Assembly: GCF_002303885.1 (NCBI RefSeq) | Contig: NZ_MRCM01000006.1 | Span: forward strand, 124,001-188,000 | Direction of reading: 5' to 3' | DNA from: Flavobacterium sp. ACN2 | GTDB taxonomy: Bacteria > Bacteroidota > Bacteroidia > Flavobacteriales > Flavobacteriaceae | DNA: 64,000 nt | Shown here: positions 1 to 7,618 of the stretch, one piece after another | How the letters are laid out: the number at the start of each line of letters is the position of its first letter | Numbering within the stretch: position 1 is the stretch's first letter | The notes under the pieces: generated by a model | Told to the model about the DNA's origin: nothing | Database searches by the model: none | The model's input: the letters and a program-made list of their open reading frames with translations, nothing else | Program-made: the position numbers and the translations under genes

Positions 1-155
1 ACATATACAGATTTCAAAATTTTCTCTCTTTTATCCGGATCTAATGGTCTCATACAGTAAAGTTAAATGAAAAAATATTCATTTAAATACAGTTGTTTGA
101 ATTATAACTTTTCTTTAACTCATTTTGGGTAGTATTCTCAATTGCTATTATTTTC

Positions 156-578
156 TTATAATTCATAGCCAATCTCCCATATATGCCCAAAAGGATCTTT
201 TAGCTTTCCAATTCTCCAGTCTTCTTCGGTTACCATGGGGCAAATCTGTATTGCACCAAATTTTAGTACATTTTCAAATATTTGGTCTGCATTTTTAGTT
301 TCTAAAATTATTCTGATTAGTGTGTTAAATGCTGGATTTTCACTGCCATCACAGGGTGTCTCGTCACTAAGATAAAATTCGGCGCCTTCAATTTGCAATA
401 CAGAAGATATTTTATTGTTATCCGCTTCAAATCTTTTAGATTCAACAGCGCCAAAAGCGTCAGTATAAAATTTAACCGCTTTTAATCCGTCATTCACTGT
501 CAGGAAAGGCTTGATTTGAGCTTTCTGAAGTGTAACTTTGTCTTGATTTTTTTCTTCTTCCAATTTCATAAACTTCAA
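156..578 (-). CDS. VOC family (glyoxalase/PhnB-like) protein
   Basis: A 140-residue single-domain protein of the vicinal oxygen chelate superfamily, PhnB-like branch. The N-terminal segment PFLTVNDGLKAVKFYTDAFG (about residues 24-43) is the characteristic first beta-alpha unit, and the C-terminal DPFGHIWEIGYEL is the usual closing strand with the metal-site Glu. Family members are glyoxalases, dioxygenases or resistance proteins, and nothing here fixes a substrate. It is transcribed alone and leftward. Two start codons are possible, at 578 and at 569 (MKLEEEK); the first is kept. The family is confident and the function open. Confidence 0.85.
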   Translation of the reverse strand: MKFMKLEEEKNQDKVTLQKAQIKPFLTVNDGLKAVKFYTDAFGAVESKRFEADNNKISSVLQIEGAEFYLSDETPCDGSENPAFNTLIRIILETKNADQIFENVLKFGAIQICPMVTEEDWRIGKLKDPFGHIWEIGYEL

Positions 579-771
579 TTATATGTTACTATAAAAATAG
601 TGTTTTTTTTAACTATACTATTTTCAATAGTTTAAGTGCGCTTGATTATTAGAATTTATTCAGAATCGGTTTGAATATCTTGTTGGCGTATTGGGCGAAA
701 TAAGTGCCAGCGAATAGGGTTAGGGATAACTATTATGGATGTTGCTTATCCAGCGGTTTATAATTAATTTT

Positions 772-779
772 TATATTTG
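772..779 (+). promoter_or_regulatory. -7 box (TATATTTG) of the SDR gene
   Basis: TATATTTG is an exact match to the Bacteroidota -7 consensus TAnnTTTG. It lies 10 nt before the ATG at 790, so transcription would begin almost at the start codon and the message would be nearly leaderless, unless translation starts at the second ATG at 799. No good -33 TTTG was found at the usual spacing. Confidence 0.5.
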
Positions 780-789
780 AGTAATTTAA

Positions 790-1587
790 ATGAAGAAAAT
801 GAGCGAAAAAACGAAACCGTATGTCTTAATAACGGGCGCCAGCAAAGGCATTGGAAAATCTATTGCTTATGAATTGGCTAAACAGGGTTATCCGCTATTG
901 CTTGTGGCAAGAAGTGACGAGGAATTAAAAGCATTATCTAATGATCTTCAAGATAAATTCCGTATCAATGCTTTTATTTTATCGATTGATCTTTCAACAA
1001 ATGGCGCATCACAAAAAGTAACCGATTGGATAAAAAGTAATAATTACCCACTTGGAATTCTAGTTAATAATGCTGGTTATGGCGTGTGGGGCAATTTTAG
1101 TCAGTCTGCTCTAAGCGATCAGCTTGGCATGATGCAGCTCAACATGAATGTAGTGGTAGAGCTTTCGCATTTATTAGTTCCCATACTTTCAAAACAAAAA
1201 CAAGGCTACATTTTAAATATATCGAGTACCGCTGCCTATCAAGCTGTGCCTACGCTTGCGGTTTATTCCGCTACAAAGGCTTTCGTTCTATCGTTTACCC
1301 GTGCCTTGCGTTTCGAATTGGCTCAAACCTCAATTTCGGTAACCTGTTTTAGTCCAGGTCCAGTTGATACTGGTTTTGCTGCAAGAGCTGGTTTAAGCGC
1401 TTTAAATAAAATGGCAGAAAAGTTTAATATGCAGCCCGATGAAGTGGCAAAAATGGCTGTAAAAGCCATGTTTAGCAAAAAATCTGAAGTTATTCCGGGG
1501 TTTACCAATATCATTTCGGTTTATGCCAACCGCATACTGCCAAAGGCTTTTATCGAAAAAACGGCAGCTGGGATTTATAAAATCTAA
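790..1587 (+). CDS. SDR family NAD(P)-dependent oxidoreductase
   Basis: A 265-residue classical short-chain dehydrogenase/reductase. Visible motifs are the cofactor loop TGASKGIG (about residues 15-22), the NNAG motif (LVNNAGYG), the catalytic Ser in ISSTAAYQ and the YxxxK pair in YSATK, followed by the PGPVDT segment after the active site. It is a cytoplasmic reductase or dehydrogenase of unknown substrate; the sequence resembles the broad DltE-like group annotated as short-chain dehydrogenase. It stands alone upstream of the polycysteine-led operon in the same direction, with its own -7 box, so co-regulation with that operon is not shown. Confidence 0.9.
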   Translation: MKKMSEKTKPYVLITGASKGIGKSIAYELAKQGYPLLLVARSDEELKALSNDLQDKFRINAFILSIDLSTNGASQKVTDWIKSNNYPLGILVNNAGYGVWGNFSQSALSDQLGMMQLNMNVVVELSHLLVPILSKQKQGYILNISSTAAYQAVPTLAVYSATKAFVLSFTRALRFELAQTSISVTCFSPGPVDTGFAARAGLSALNKMAEKFNMQPDEVAKMAVKAMFSKKSEVIPGFTNIISVYANRILPKAFIEKTAAGIYKI

Positions 1588-1616
1588 TTTTTTTTCGAAA
1601 AAATATAAAAATATTC

Positions 1617-1647
1617 TTTGCAAAAGAAAAAATATATATTATGTTTG
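1617..1647 (+). promoter_or_regulatory. Bacteroidota promoter of the polycysteine-led operon
   Basis: TTTG at 1617-1620, a 19-nt spacer, then TATGTTTG at 1640-1647. This fits the Bacteroidota major-sigma consensus TTTG-N(about 19)-TAnnTTTG in sequence and spacing. The predicted start of transcription is about 1652-1655, which leaves a leader of about 160 nt before the dioxygenase start at 1815. The short polycysteine ORF lies wholly inside that transcript. Confidence 0.7.
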
Positions 1648-1674
1648 TATTAAATTCTACTAATTCTATAGAGT

Positions 1675-1857
1675 ATGTCAGGTAAAAGAAAAAATACGTT
1701 TAATTTTCCTAAAGGTCGAATGCAAGCAAACATGCGAATGTGCTGTTGTTGTTGCTGCAATCTTTTAGACAAAATTATAAACACTATTATTTCATTTATT
1801 AAATCTATATTATCATGGGATCTTCTTATAAAACCTTCACCCTTACTGAGCAATTAA
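1675..1857 (+). CDS. Polycysteine leader ORF (putative attenuator peptide)
   Basis: A 60-codon ORF with six consecutive Cys codons (1741-1758, residues 23-28) preceded by MRM. In-frame ATGs at 1675, 1720, 1732 and 1738 are all possible starts; the last two would give a peptide starting MRMCCCCCC or MCCCCCC. It lies just behind a good promoter and overlaps the first 43 nt of the dioxygenase gene in another frame. Polycysteine short ORFs are established cysteine-responsive attenuators in mycobacteria; a similar role here is inference. After the Cys run the peptide is hydrophobic and amphipathic (NLLDKIINTIISFIKSIL), so a membrane-active peptide is an alternative. Translation is not proven. Confidence 0.5.
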   Translation: MSGKRKNTFNFPKGRMQANMRMCCCCCCNLLDKIINTIISFIKSILSWDLLIKPSPLLSN

Positions 1858-2621
1858 CTAATGAGCAAATAAACTTTTTTAACGAACATGGTTTTATCCA
1901 TTTCAAAAAATTCATAAATCCGGAAACGGTTTCATCCATCATTGATGCTTCCAAACAAGTGGAGCAAAAATGGATTGAAAATGACATTAAAAAAATAAAC
2001 GGCGTTCCAATTAAATATGGAAAAGATTTAGATAGTTCTGCTATTGTACAACGTTTTGCTTTTATCAATCAACATCATCAAACTTTAAGCGGTCTTTTGC
2101 TTGATCCGAGATTTAACAGTTTACTGCAATTGGCAGGCGATGGAGCTAGATTGGGAACTGAAGAAAAAGACGGAATGGTTTTCAATCATTACATCAACGG
2201 GCCAGAAAGTAAGTTTACTAAAATGGGCTGGCACACAGACGGTTTAAGAGATATTTTTTATGGTGGAAAATTAAACCCGATGCTAAATGTGGGCATTCAT
2301 TTAAGTACTTTAAAACCTGAAAATGGCGGTCTTAAAATCATTCCAGGTACACACAAGCAAAGTATTTATCAAATGCTTTTTCGTAAAAAATACTTTTTAG
2401 ATCATCAAGCCGATCCAGAGGAAGTTTCTATCAATCCGGAAGCTGGAGATTTGACTATTCACGATGGGCGTTTGTGGCACAGAGTGGCGCAATCCTCTAT
2501 TCGTGGCGAAGAGAGTAGAAGAAGGGTTATTTATATTCCGATTATAGCAGGGAAATATGCTCCTAAAAACGAGAACAGTCCAACGGTTTTCTATCAACGT
2601 TTTGCAGGTATTGTTAAATAA
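1815..2621 (+). CDS. Phytanoyl-CoA dioxygenase (PhyH) family protein
   Basis: A 268-residue Fe(II)/2-oxoglutarate-dependent oxygenase of the PhyH family. The iron ligands are visible: the HxD pair H140-T-D142 in GWHTDG, and the distal H222 in RLWHRVAQ. An Arg cluster near residues 234-237 (ESRRRV) can bind 2-oxoglutarate. The enzyme should hydroxylate an unknown substrate; in this family these are often lipids or small metabolites. The start at 1815 lies inside the polycysteine ORF. Downstream genes follow with gaps of 1-2 nt, so this is the first main cistron of an operon with a CDP-alcohol phosphotransferase and a GtrA protein, which hints at lipid or envelope-glycolipid tailoring (inference). 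Confidence 0.85.
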   Translation: MGSSYKTFTLTEQLTNEQINFFNEHGFIHFKKFINPETVSSIIDASKQVEQKWIENDIKKINGVPIKYGKDLDSSAIVQRFAFINQHHQTLSGLLLDPRFNSLLQLAGDGARLGTEEKDGMVFNHYINGPESKFTKMGWHTDGLRDIFYGGKLNPMLNVGIHLSTLKPENGGLKIIPGTHKQSIYQMLFRKKYFLDHQADPEEVSINPEAGDLTIHDGRLWHRVAQSSIRGEESRRRVIYIPIIAGKYAPKNENSPTVFYQRFAGIVK

Positions 2622-2623
2622 TT

Positions 2624-2773
2624 ATGCTGATTGTTCTCGCATTTAGTTATCTGGTTAGATCAGGTAAACTAAAAAGTGCCTCCGATTTTTTTAAAATCAA
2701 GCAAAGAAAAATCAAATTGAAAATTGCAAAAGTAGAATTGGCAATCCTGTCAGGGTTACAAATATTGGGCTAA
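2624..2773 (+). CDS. Small basic protein, 49 residues, inside the operon
   Basis: An ATG-initiated ORF that fills the gap between the dioxygenase stop (2621) and the phosphotransferase start (2776) almost exactly, with 2 nt on each side. The product begins with a hydrophobic stretch (MLIVLAFSYLV) and then is rich in Lys (about a fifth of residues), with no Cys. That packing, matching the 1-2 nt gaps in the rest of the operon, is the main evidence that it is a real gene. I do not recognise the family. The N-terminal segment could anchor it loosely to the membrane, where the lipid-related neighbours act. Confidence 0.55.
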   Translation: MLIVLAFSYLVRSGKLKSASDFFKIKQRKIKLKIAKVELAILSGLQILG

Positions 2774-2775
2774 TA

Positions 2776-3462
2776 ATGGGAAAAGAAATACAGGTGGAGG
2801 AGTATAGTACAATTGCGCAAAGAACATTTTCGGACCGCAAGCGAACTAATATTTTAAAAAGAGCAGAACAGTTAACGATTGTATTTTTGCTTCCAAAAGT
2901 GCCTAAATTCATTTCGCCCAACTTGCTTACTTTACTTGGAACGCTTGGTTCGGGATTCGTTTTTTTAGCTTTTGTTTTAGGAACTTATTCAGCCAATTGG
3001 TATTTGCTTTTGGGTATTATCGGATTGGCTATAAATTGGTTAGGCGATTCTTTGGACGGAAGATTGGCTTATTATAGAAATATTCCGCGCCGTTGGTATG
3101 GTTTTGCACTCGATATTATCGCCGATTGGATCGGTATTGTACTTATAGGCTTTGGCTACTACATTTATGCTGAAAATGGCACACAAGTATTAGCCTTTGC
3201 TTTTGTTGCATTGTATGGCTGGTCGATTATAATCAGTCAGTTACGCTACAAAATTACAGATCAATACAGTATAGATTCTGGCTTAGTCGGTCCAACAGAG
3301 CTTCGATTTATTATTGCTTTAATTTTAATTACAGAAGTTTTATTTCCTGGATCTATAACTTATTTGGCAGGCTTAATCACCATTGCGTTATTTATAATTA
3401 ATACCATAGACAGCTTGAAACTCTTAAAGTTGGGTGATTTAAAAGATAAAAACCAAGGCTGA
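2776..3462 (+). CDS. CDP-alcohol phosphatidyltransferase family membrane protein
   Basis: A 228-residue integral membrane protein with about six hydrophobic segments. It carries the family motif around residues 91-117: D91-x2-D94-G95, A98, G109, D113 and D117, the Asp residues that bind the metal and CDP-alcohol. The usual Arg after A98 is Tyr (Y99) here. Family enzymes move a phospho-alcohol from a CDP-alcohol to an acceptor alcohol in phospholipid synthesis. Substrates cannot be read from the sequence. It is packed between the 49-codon ORF and the GtrA gene, 1-2 nt from each. Confidence 0.85.
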   Translation: MGKEIQVEEYSTIAQRTFSDRKRTNILKRAEQLTIVFLLPKVPKFISPNLLTLLGTLGSGFVFLAFVLGTYSANWYLLLGIIGLAINWLGDSLDGRLAYYRNIPRRWYGFALDIIADWIGIVLIGFGYYIYAENGTQVLAFAFVALYGWSIIISQLRYKITDQYSIDSGLVGPTELRFIIALILITEVLFPGSITYLAGLITIALFIINTIDSLKLLKLGDLKDKNQG

Positions 3463-3463
3463 A

Positions 3464-3895
3464 ATGTTCAAGAAGAAAGCTATTGTCACTTTTTTGCAGG
3501 CTCAAGTTGCGGCATTTTTAGGTGGTATTACCGATTATGGCTTAATGATTCTATTAACAGAAGTATGTAAGCTGCATTTTACCTTCTCTATTTTAATCTC
3601 CGGAACCATTGGCGCAATTATCAATTTCAGCATCAATAGATTTTGGGTGTTTAAAAATCAATGTGGTTATAGTAGCCGCATTAATAGTCAGCTTTTTAAA
3701 TTTGCGTTGGTTGTATTAGGAAGCATTTCTTTAAAGTCATTTAGTACGCTTATTTTGCAAAAAGTATTTCAAATTGATTACCGAATCGGAAGATTAATCA
3801 CCGACAGTTTTGTTTCTTATGGATTTAATTACCCGCTGATAAAATATTGGGTTTTTAAAATAAAGAAAGAACAGGAAGCAATCGAATCAAACTAG
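3464..3895 (+). CDS. GtrA family membrane protein
   Basis: A 143-residue protein with four predicted membrane segments and the GtrA features: an N-terminal FLQAQVAAFLGGITDYGLMI segment, GAIINFSINRFWVFKN in the middle and a C-terminal FNYPLIKYWVFK. GtrA-like proteins are thought to move undecaprenyl-linked or polyprenol-phosphate sugars across the inner membrane for glycosylation of surface polymers or lipids. It starts 1 nt after the phosphotransferase stop, so the two are surely co-transcribed. Together they suggest modification of a membrane lipid or glycolipid. Confidence 0.88.
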   Translation: MFKKKAIVTFLQAQVAAFLGGITDYGLMILLTEVCKLHFTFSILISGTIGAIINFSINRFWVFKNQCGYSSRINSQLFKFALVVLGSISLKSFSTLILQKVFQIDYRIGRLITDSFVSYGFNYPLIKYWVFKIKKEQEAIESN

Positions 3896-3955
3896 AATAT
3901 AAATAAACTCTTCGATATATTTTTTTAACACACTTTGACTCCACTCAGTGCAGGC

Positions 3956-4088
3956 TAGAAACATAGTTTTTATTTGTGTAAAGAAGAAGACTAAAAGAAA
4001 CCAGTTTCTAACACATAGCGAATTATGTTTATTTTAAACAAGTGAAACGCCTTTTTATGTTTCGTAAATCTATGTTTCTATGTGTTAA
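3956..4088. repeat. Inverted-repeat intergenic element (CTATGTTT/ACACATAG type)
   Basis: The gap between the GtrA and DUF4833 genes holds TAACACATAG (4009-4018) and its exact reverse complement CTATGTGTTA (4078-4087), with further related words (AGAAACATAG at 3957-3966, CTATGTTT just before the right arm). It resembles the tandem-unit hairpin elements found at other gene ends in this window, but the unit structure is less regular here. Confidence 0.4.
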
Positions 4089-4114
4089 ATAATGGATTAT
4101 ATAAAAATTTCATC

Positions 4115-4693
4115 ATGAATAAATTATCATTTAAATATTTTACAAAATCACTAATCGTTGTAACGATCTTAGTCAATATAATCTCCGAAAATCTATCGGC
4201 ACAAGCTAAAAATCCTTCGCCATTAAATTTTCCCACGCCTAAAAACGTAGATAATATGCTATTTTACATTCAGCGAGACCCTAATATAAACACCGCTATT
4301 TATGCCATAAACTACCAAGAAAATGGAAAAATAGATAAAGAGAATCCGATAAAAGGGTATTGGATTCGATATGCCGAGAAAGGAGAGAAGAAAGACTTTA
4401 ATTATATACAACGCAAATTTGCTTACGGAATAGAAAGCAAAGTCTTGAATAATGAGGAATTTGAGCTTCAATTTGTATCGTATAAAAAGTTGCCGTTAAC
4501 TTTGAAAAAGATAGATTCAGATCAAAAATATCATGTTTTTGTAAGTGTAAATCAGAAAAAAATACAAGTAGAAAAAATATTTGTGCGTATTGAAGGAGGT
4601 TCTTTTTGGCTTCCAAATGTAAAGTATGCCGAAGTTACCGGAATTGAGACTTCTTCGAACAAAGCAATTACTGAGAGGATATTGTTGAAATAA
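4115..4693 (+). CDS. DUF4833 domain-containing exported protein
   Basis: A protein of 192 residues from the ATG at 4115. An upstream in-frame GTG at 4082 is possible, but the ATG places a good signal sequence (hydrophobic core LIVVTILVNIIS, cleavage near SAQA) at the N-terminus. The rest matches DUF4833: FYIQRDPNINTAIYAINYQ and GYWIRYAEKG are hallmark segments. The function of the family is unknown and the protein is probably periplasmic. It lies 219 nt after the GtrA gene in the same direction, with a repeat element between, so membership of the upstream operon is uncertain. Confidence 0.75.
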   Translation: MNKLSFKYFTKSLIVVTILVNIISENLSAQAKNPSPLNFPTPKNVDNMLFYIQRDPNINTAIYAINYQENGKIDKENPIKGYWIRYAEKGEKKDFNYIQRKFAYGIESKVLNNEEFELQFVSYKKLPLTLKKIDSDQKYHVFVSVNQKKIQVEKIFVRIEGGSFWLPNVKYAEVTGIETSSNKAITERILLK

Positions 4694-4722
4694 ATATTTA
4701 ATTAAGTCTCACACAAAATCAT

Positions 4723-4755
4723 AAAAAAGCCCATTTCAAAAGAAATGGGCTTTTT
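4723..4755. terminator. Bidirectional intrinsic terminator
   Basis: A stem of about 14 bp (AAAAAAGCCCATTTC / GAAATGGGCTTTTT) with a 4-nt loop, an A-run on the left and a T-run on the right. It lies between the convergent DUF4833 and serine hydrolase genes and can stop both. Confidence 0.85.
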
Positions 4756-4782
4756 AAATAAGATATTAAAGCAGTACTAATT

Positions 4783-5922
4783 TTAGCTATTTTTTTCAGT
4801 TGCTTTTATTTTTTCGAATATTTCATTTAATGTCTCTTCCATAATTCTGGCTGTGTCGTTACCACTTTGATTCGTGATAATAAATGCGCCTAAATCATAT
4901 TTCGGAACTATATAAAAATAACATTGAGAACGTGGCACTCCGCCATGATGAAGGTAAAAGGTTCCCAGTTCTTTGTTATCTGTGGCGATATTCCAGAAAT
5001 AACCAATACTAAACTCCTTGTCAAATTTTACAATTGGTTGATGTGATTCGGCAACAACTTTATTATTTTTCAACTGATACTTAATATATTTAGCCATATC
5101 AGGTATTGTTGATTTCATATTACCAGACGCACCCCACGGTAATTCTGGCATCGGCGTCGTGATTACAGGGTTGTCACTGTGATAGCCTACAGCAAGTTTT
5201 TTGGCTTCCTGAGCAGAAAGACTGATTTTGGTGTTCTGCATGGCCATATTTTTTATCAGGTAATCTGTTAATAGCTTTTCGTACTTTGTTTTATAAATTT
5301 TTTCTAAAACAAAAGCTATAAGTTGGCTGCCTGCACTTGAATACTGATATTTATAACCTGGAACCGAATCAATTTTGACTTTATGAAGATCTCTTAAAAA
5401 ATCTTTTTCGCTATAGTTTTTATAAAGTTCATTGATTTTTGCTGGAGTATCGTGGCTGGTGAAATTTTCTAGAATTGTATTTGCTTCCAATGGTAGCATA
5501 TTGGGTAATCCGCTTGTATGTGAAAGTAAGTGTTTTATAAGAATAGGCTGTTTGCCATACTTTAAATTTGGATAATCTTCGGGTAAATATTTCTGGATAT
5601 CCTCTTCAATATTCAGTTTGTTTTGAATAACGGCTTCTGCTGCTAGTGTTCCGGCAAATGTTTTGCTTAAAGAACCAATTTCATAAATGGTTTCATTATT
5701 AGGGCAATTATTTTTTCCTTTTTCTAATTCTCCATAATGACCAATAAACTCTTTCCCTTTATAAACTATTGCGATTGAAGTAGAATGGATTAGAGGTTTT
5801 TTAATCATTCTATTGGCCGCACTATCGATAAAACTTTTAATATTAATCTTTTCTGCTTGCGAGCTCTGGGCTAAGCAAAAGATAGAAGACAGTAGAAGAA
5901 TTAGAACGAATCTATTTTTCAT
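4783..5922 (-). CDS. Serine hydrolase (beta-lactamase class C / PBP-like), secreted
   Basis: A 379-residue protein with a signal peptide (MKNRFVLILLLSSIFCLAQS) and a class C beta-lactamase/penicillin-binding fold. The nucleophile motif is S84-L-S-K87 (EIGSLSKTF), the second motif is a YSS (YQYSSAGSQL) and the third is an HHGG variant of KTG near the C-terminus (YLHHGGVPRS). Relatives include esterases, peptidases and D-aminopeptidases, so antibiotic hydrolysis should not be assumed. It is transcribed alone and faces the DUF4833 gene across a shared terminator. Confidence 0.88.
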   Translation of the reverse strand: MKNRFVLILLLSSIFCLAQSSQAEKINIKSFIDSAANRMIKKPLIHSTSIAIVYKGKEFIGHYGELEKGKNNCPNNETIYEIGSLSKTFAGTLAAEAVIQNKLNIEEDIQKYLPEDYPNLKYGKQPILIKHLLSHTSGLPNMLPLEANTILENFTSHDTPAKINELYKNYSEKDFLRDLHKVKIDSVPGYKYQYSSAGSQLIAFVLEKIYKTKYEKLLTDYLIKNMAMQNTKISLSAQEAKKLAVGYHSDNPVITTPMPELPWGASGNMKSTIPDMAKYIKYQLKNNKVVAESHQPIVKFDKEFSIGYFWNIATDNKELGTFYLHHGGVPRSQCYFYIVPKYDLGAFIITNQSGNDTARIMEETLNEIFEKIKATEKNS

Positions 5923-6657
5923 AGTTTTAAATGGTTATATTTTTTATGTGTTTTTTTTTCAAGTTAACTGCTCCGTAAAATTAACAATTTAAACTAATGA
6001 GCCAGAGAAGAACAGCATTCAGTTATGATGAAAACATAAAGAAACCCCTTTGAAGTTAAATATTATAACTACTAAGAATATTTTACTCCCTTGTGATCTT
6101 GTAATTATACCACTAAATCAATCAAATTTGCAATTGTTATAAAAGACACTTCTATTTAAGATGTTGATAGGCTTTTTGGGGGAAGTTTATGATTCTTTTT
6201 ACTTAATCCTTCTGAGATTGAATTGAATCAATATCAATAATCTAAAAGCTGTTAATAGTAAAAACTAACGGTCTTAATAGATATAGAAATTCAATTACTG
6301 GCGTACATGCCAGTGATTGAAACTATAGAAAATTTTCTGATTCCGTTTCGGTTTCTATAAAAGCATGTTTTTACAGCTTGTTCTCCCTTGTGAGTGGGAT
6401 GTTTATAACTTTTAGAGGTATAAATATAAATGAATTTTTAGTGTTCAGTTATAAATTTATTTTAAGCATAGTGCTAAAACTTACTAATAAAATATCTTTT
6501 TTATGGCTGTAAATTCAAATTCACCTCCTTTCTTTTTTTGTCAAATTATAATTTACTCTTCTAATTTTAGCTAAAACGTAATCAAGTGTTTAAGATTATT
6601 TTAGAGTAAAGAGCATCAAATTTATTTACCCACTTACTACTTATTAAATTTTACGTT
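5923..6657. other. 735-bp intergenic region with one orphan stem-loop
   Basis: No convincing ORF on either strand. It must hold the upstream regions of the two divergent flanking genes. A stem-loop at 6293-6318 (ACTGGC/GCCAGT core, extended to about 12 bp with one wobble) has no T-run. The words CTCCCTTGTGA occur twice (near 6088 and 6384). A weak promoter candidate for the T9SS gene is TTTG at 6537-6540 with TAATTTTA at 6562-6569 (one mismatch). Confidence 0.5.
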
Positions 6658-7479
6658 ATGAAAAAAAAATACTCATCAAATTTTATACTTTTAATTTCTT
6701 TTGTCTTATTAAGCTCTCTAAAAGCCCATTCTGTTTTTTGCAAGCCTGTATTTCAAAACAGTTATCAATCCATATTACCTTACAAGAGTGTTCCCGCAAT
6801 TGAAAGACACCGAGTATGGCTTAATCTGACTAATAATGAAGGGCTTTTTAAGCAGCTTTTACTTGGTTATATAGAAGGAGCAACTAATGGTTTTGATTTT
6901 AATTATGATGCTGTTTCCGTGGATGGAAATAAATATGCAGATTTTTATAGCATTAACGAAGGAAAGAAACTTGTGATTCAGGCACGTGGTCTGCCGTTTC
7001 TTCTCAGCGATACAGTTCCTCTTGGTTATAGGTCTGGAATTGTCGGAGATTTAAGCATTTCAATTGATCATGCAGATGGCGATTTAGCTGATCAGGATAT
7101 TTATCTAGAGGATAAAGAGACTGGTATTGTGCATAATTTAAAAAAAGGCGCTTATACATTTTCAACAGAAAAAGGAACTTTTGTAGATCGTTTTATAATT
7201 CGCTATACTGCCAAGGCAAGTTTAGGGAATGCTCAATTTGATAATAATCCCGAAAATCTAATAGTTACTTCAAAAAATAAAGTTATCACATTAAAATCTT
7301 TTACGACCGCTATGGAGCAAGTTTCAATTTATGATGTGGCAGGGAGGCTCATTTACAATGTTGGGCAACTAAAAGCATTTGATTTAGAGATTGATGGCAT
7401 CAACTCTGGCAGTCAAGTATTCCTGATCAGGGTATTTTTTGAAGACAGGAGTAGAACATCAAAAAAAATAATATTTTAA
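6658..7479 (+). CDS. T9SS type A sorting domain-containing secreted protein
   Basis: A 273-residue exported protein. A signal peptide (LISFVLLSSLKAHS) is followed by a beta-rich module beginning VWLNLTNNEG and containing YADFYSINEGKKLVIQARGL. A C-terminal domain of about 75 residues follows (VSIYDVAGRLIYNVG ... ending SKKIIF), typical of the type A sorting signal recognised by the type IX secretion system. The middle module is usually the last unit of very large Bacteroidota adhesins, whereas here it stands almost alone. It is presumably exported to the surface or medium; the role is unknown. Confidence 0.82.
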   Translation: MKKKYSSNFILLISFVLLSSLKAHSVFCKPVFQNSYQSILPYKSVPAIERHRVWLNLTNNEGLFKQLLLGYIEGATNGFDFNYDAVSVDGNKYADFYSINEGKKLVIQARGLPFLLSDTVPLGYRSGIVGDLSISIDHADGDLADQDIYLEDKETGIVHNLKKGAYTFSTEKGTFVDRFIIRYTAKASLGNAQFDNNPENLIVTSKNKVITLKSFTTAMEQVSIYDVAGRLIYNVGQLKAFDLEIDGINSGSQVFLIRVFFEDRSRTSKKIIF

Positions 7480-7504
7480 TTTCACATTATAATTATATCT
7501 TTTC

Positions 7505-7541
7505 AGTGGCAGTTTTTTTTAAATTCTGCCACTTTTTTTTT
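7505..7541 (+). terminator. Intrinsic terminator of the T9SS protein gene
   Basis: The stem AGTGGCAG (7505-7512) / CTGCCACT (7526-7533) is followed by a run of T. It lies 26 nt after the stop codon. Confidence 0.85.
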
Positions 7542-7584
7542 AGTATAGTTTTAAATATTAAAAGGTGATAATATCATGGCATAA

Positions 7585-7618
7585 AAAAAACGTTAATTCC
7601 TAGGAGTTAACGTTTTTT
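7585..7618. terminator. Orphan terminator hairpin
   Basis: AAAAAACGTTAA (7585-7596) pairs with TTAACGTTTTTT (7607-7618) and the loop contains the palindrome CCTAGG. No gene ends here on the plus strand. On the minus strand it directly follows a stretch that resembles a tRNA 3' end (7620-7648), the same arrangement as the tRNA-Arg gene and its terminator at 27776-27887. Confidence 0.7.

Noticed and set aside
1650..1853. Minus-strand ORF with a poly-Gln run
   Set aside because: It is the antisense of the polycysteine ORF (CAA/CAG opposite TGC/TGT-type repeats) and lacks a promoter.
4783..5922. Antibiotic-resistance beta-lactamase
   Set aside because: Motifs fit the wider serine hydrolase/PBP family and nothing shows beta-lactam hydrolysis.
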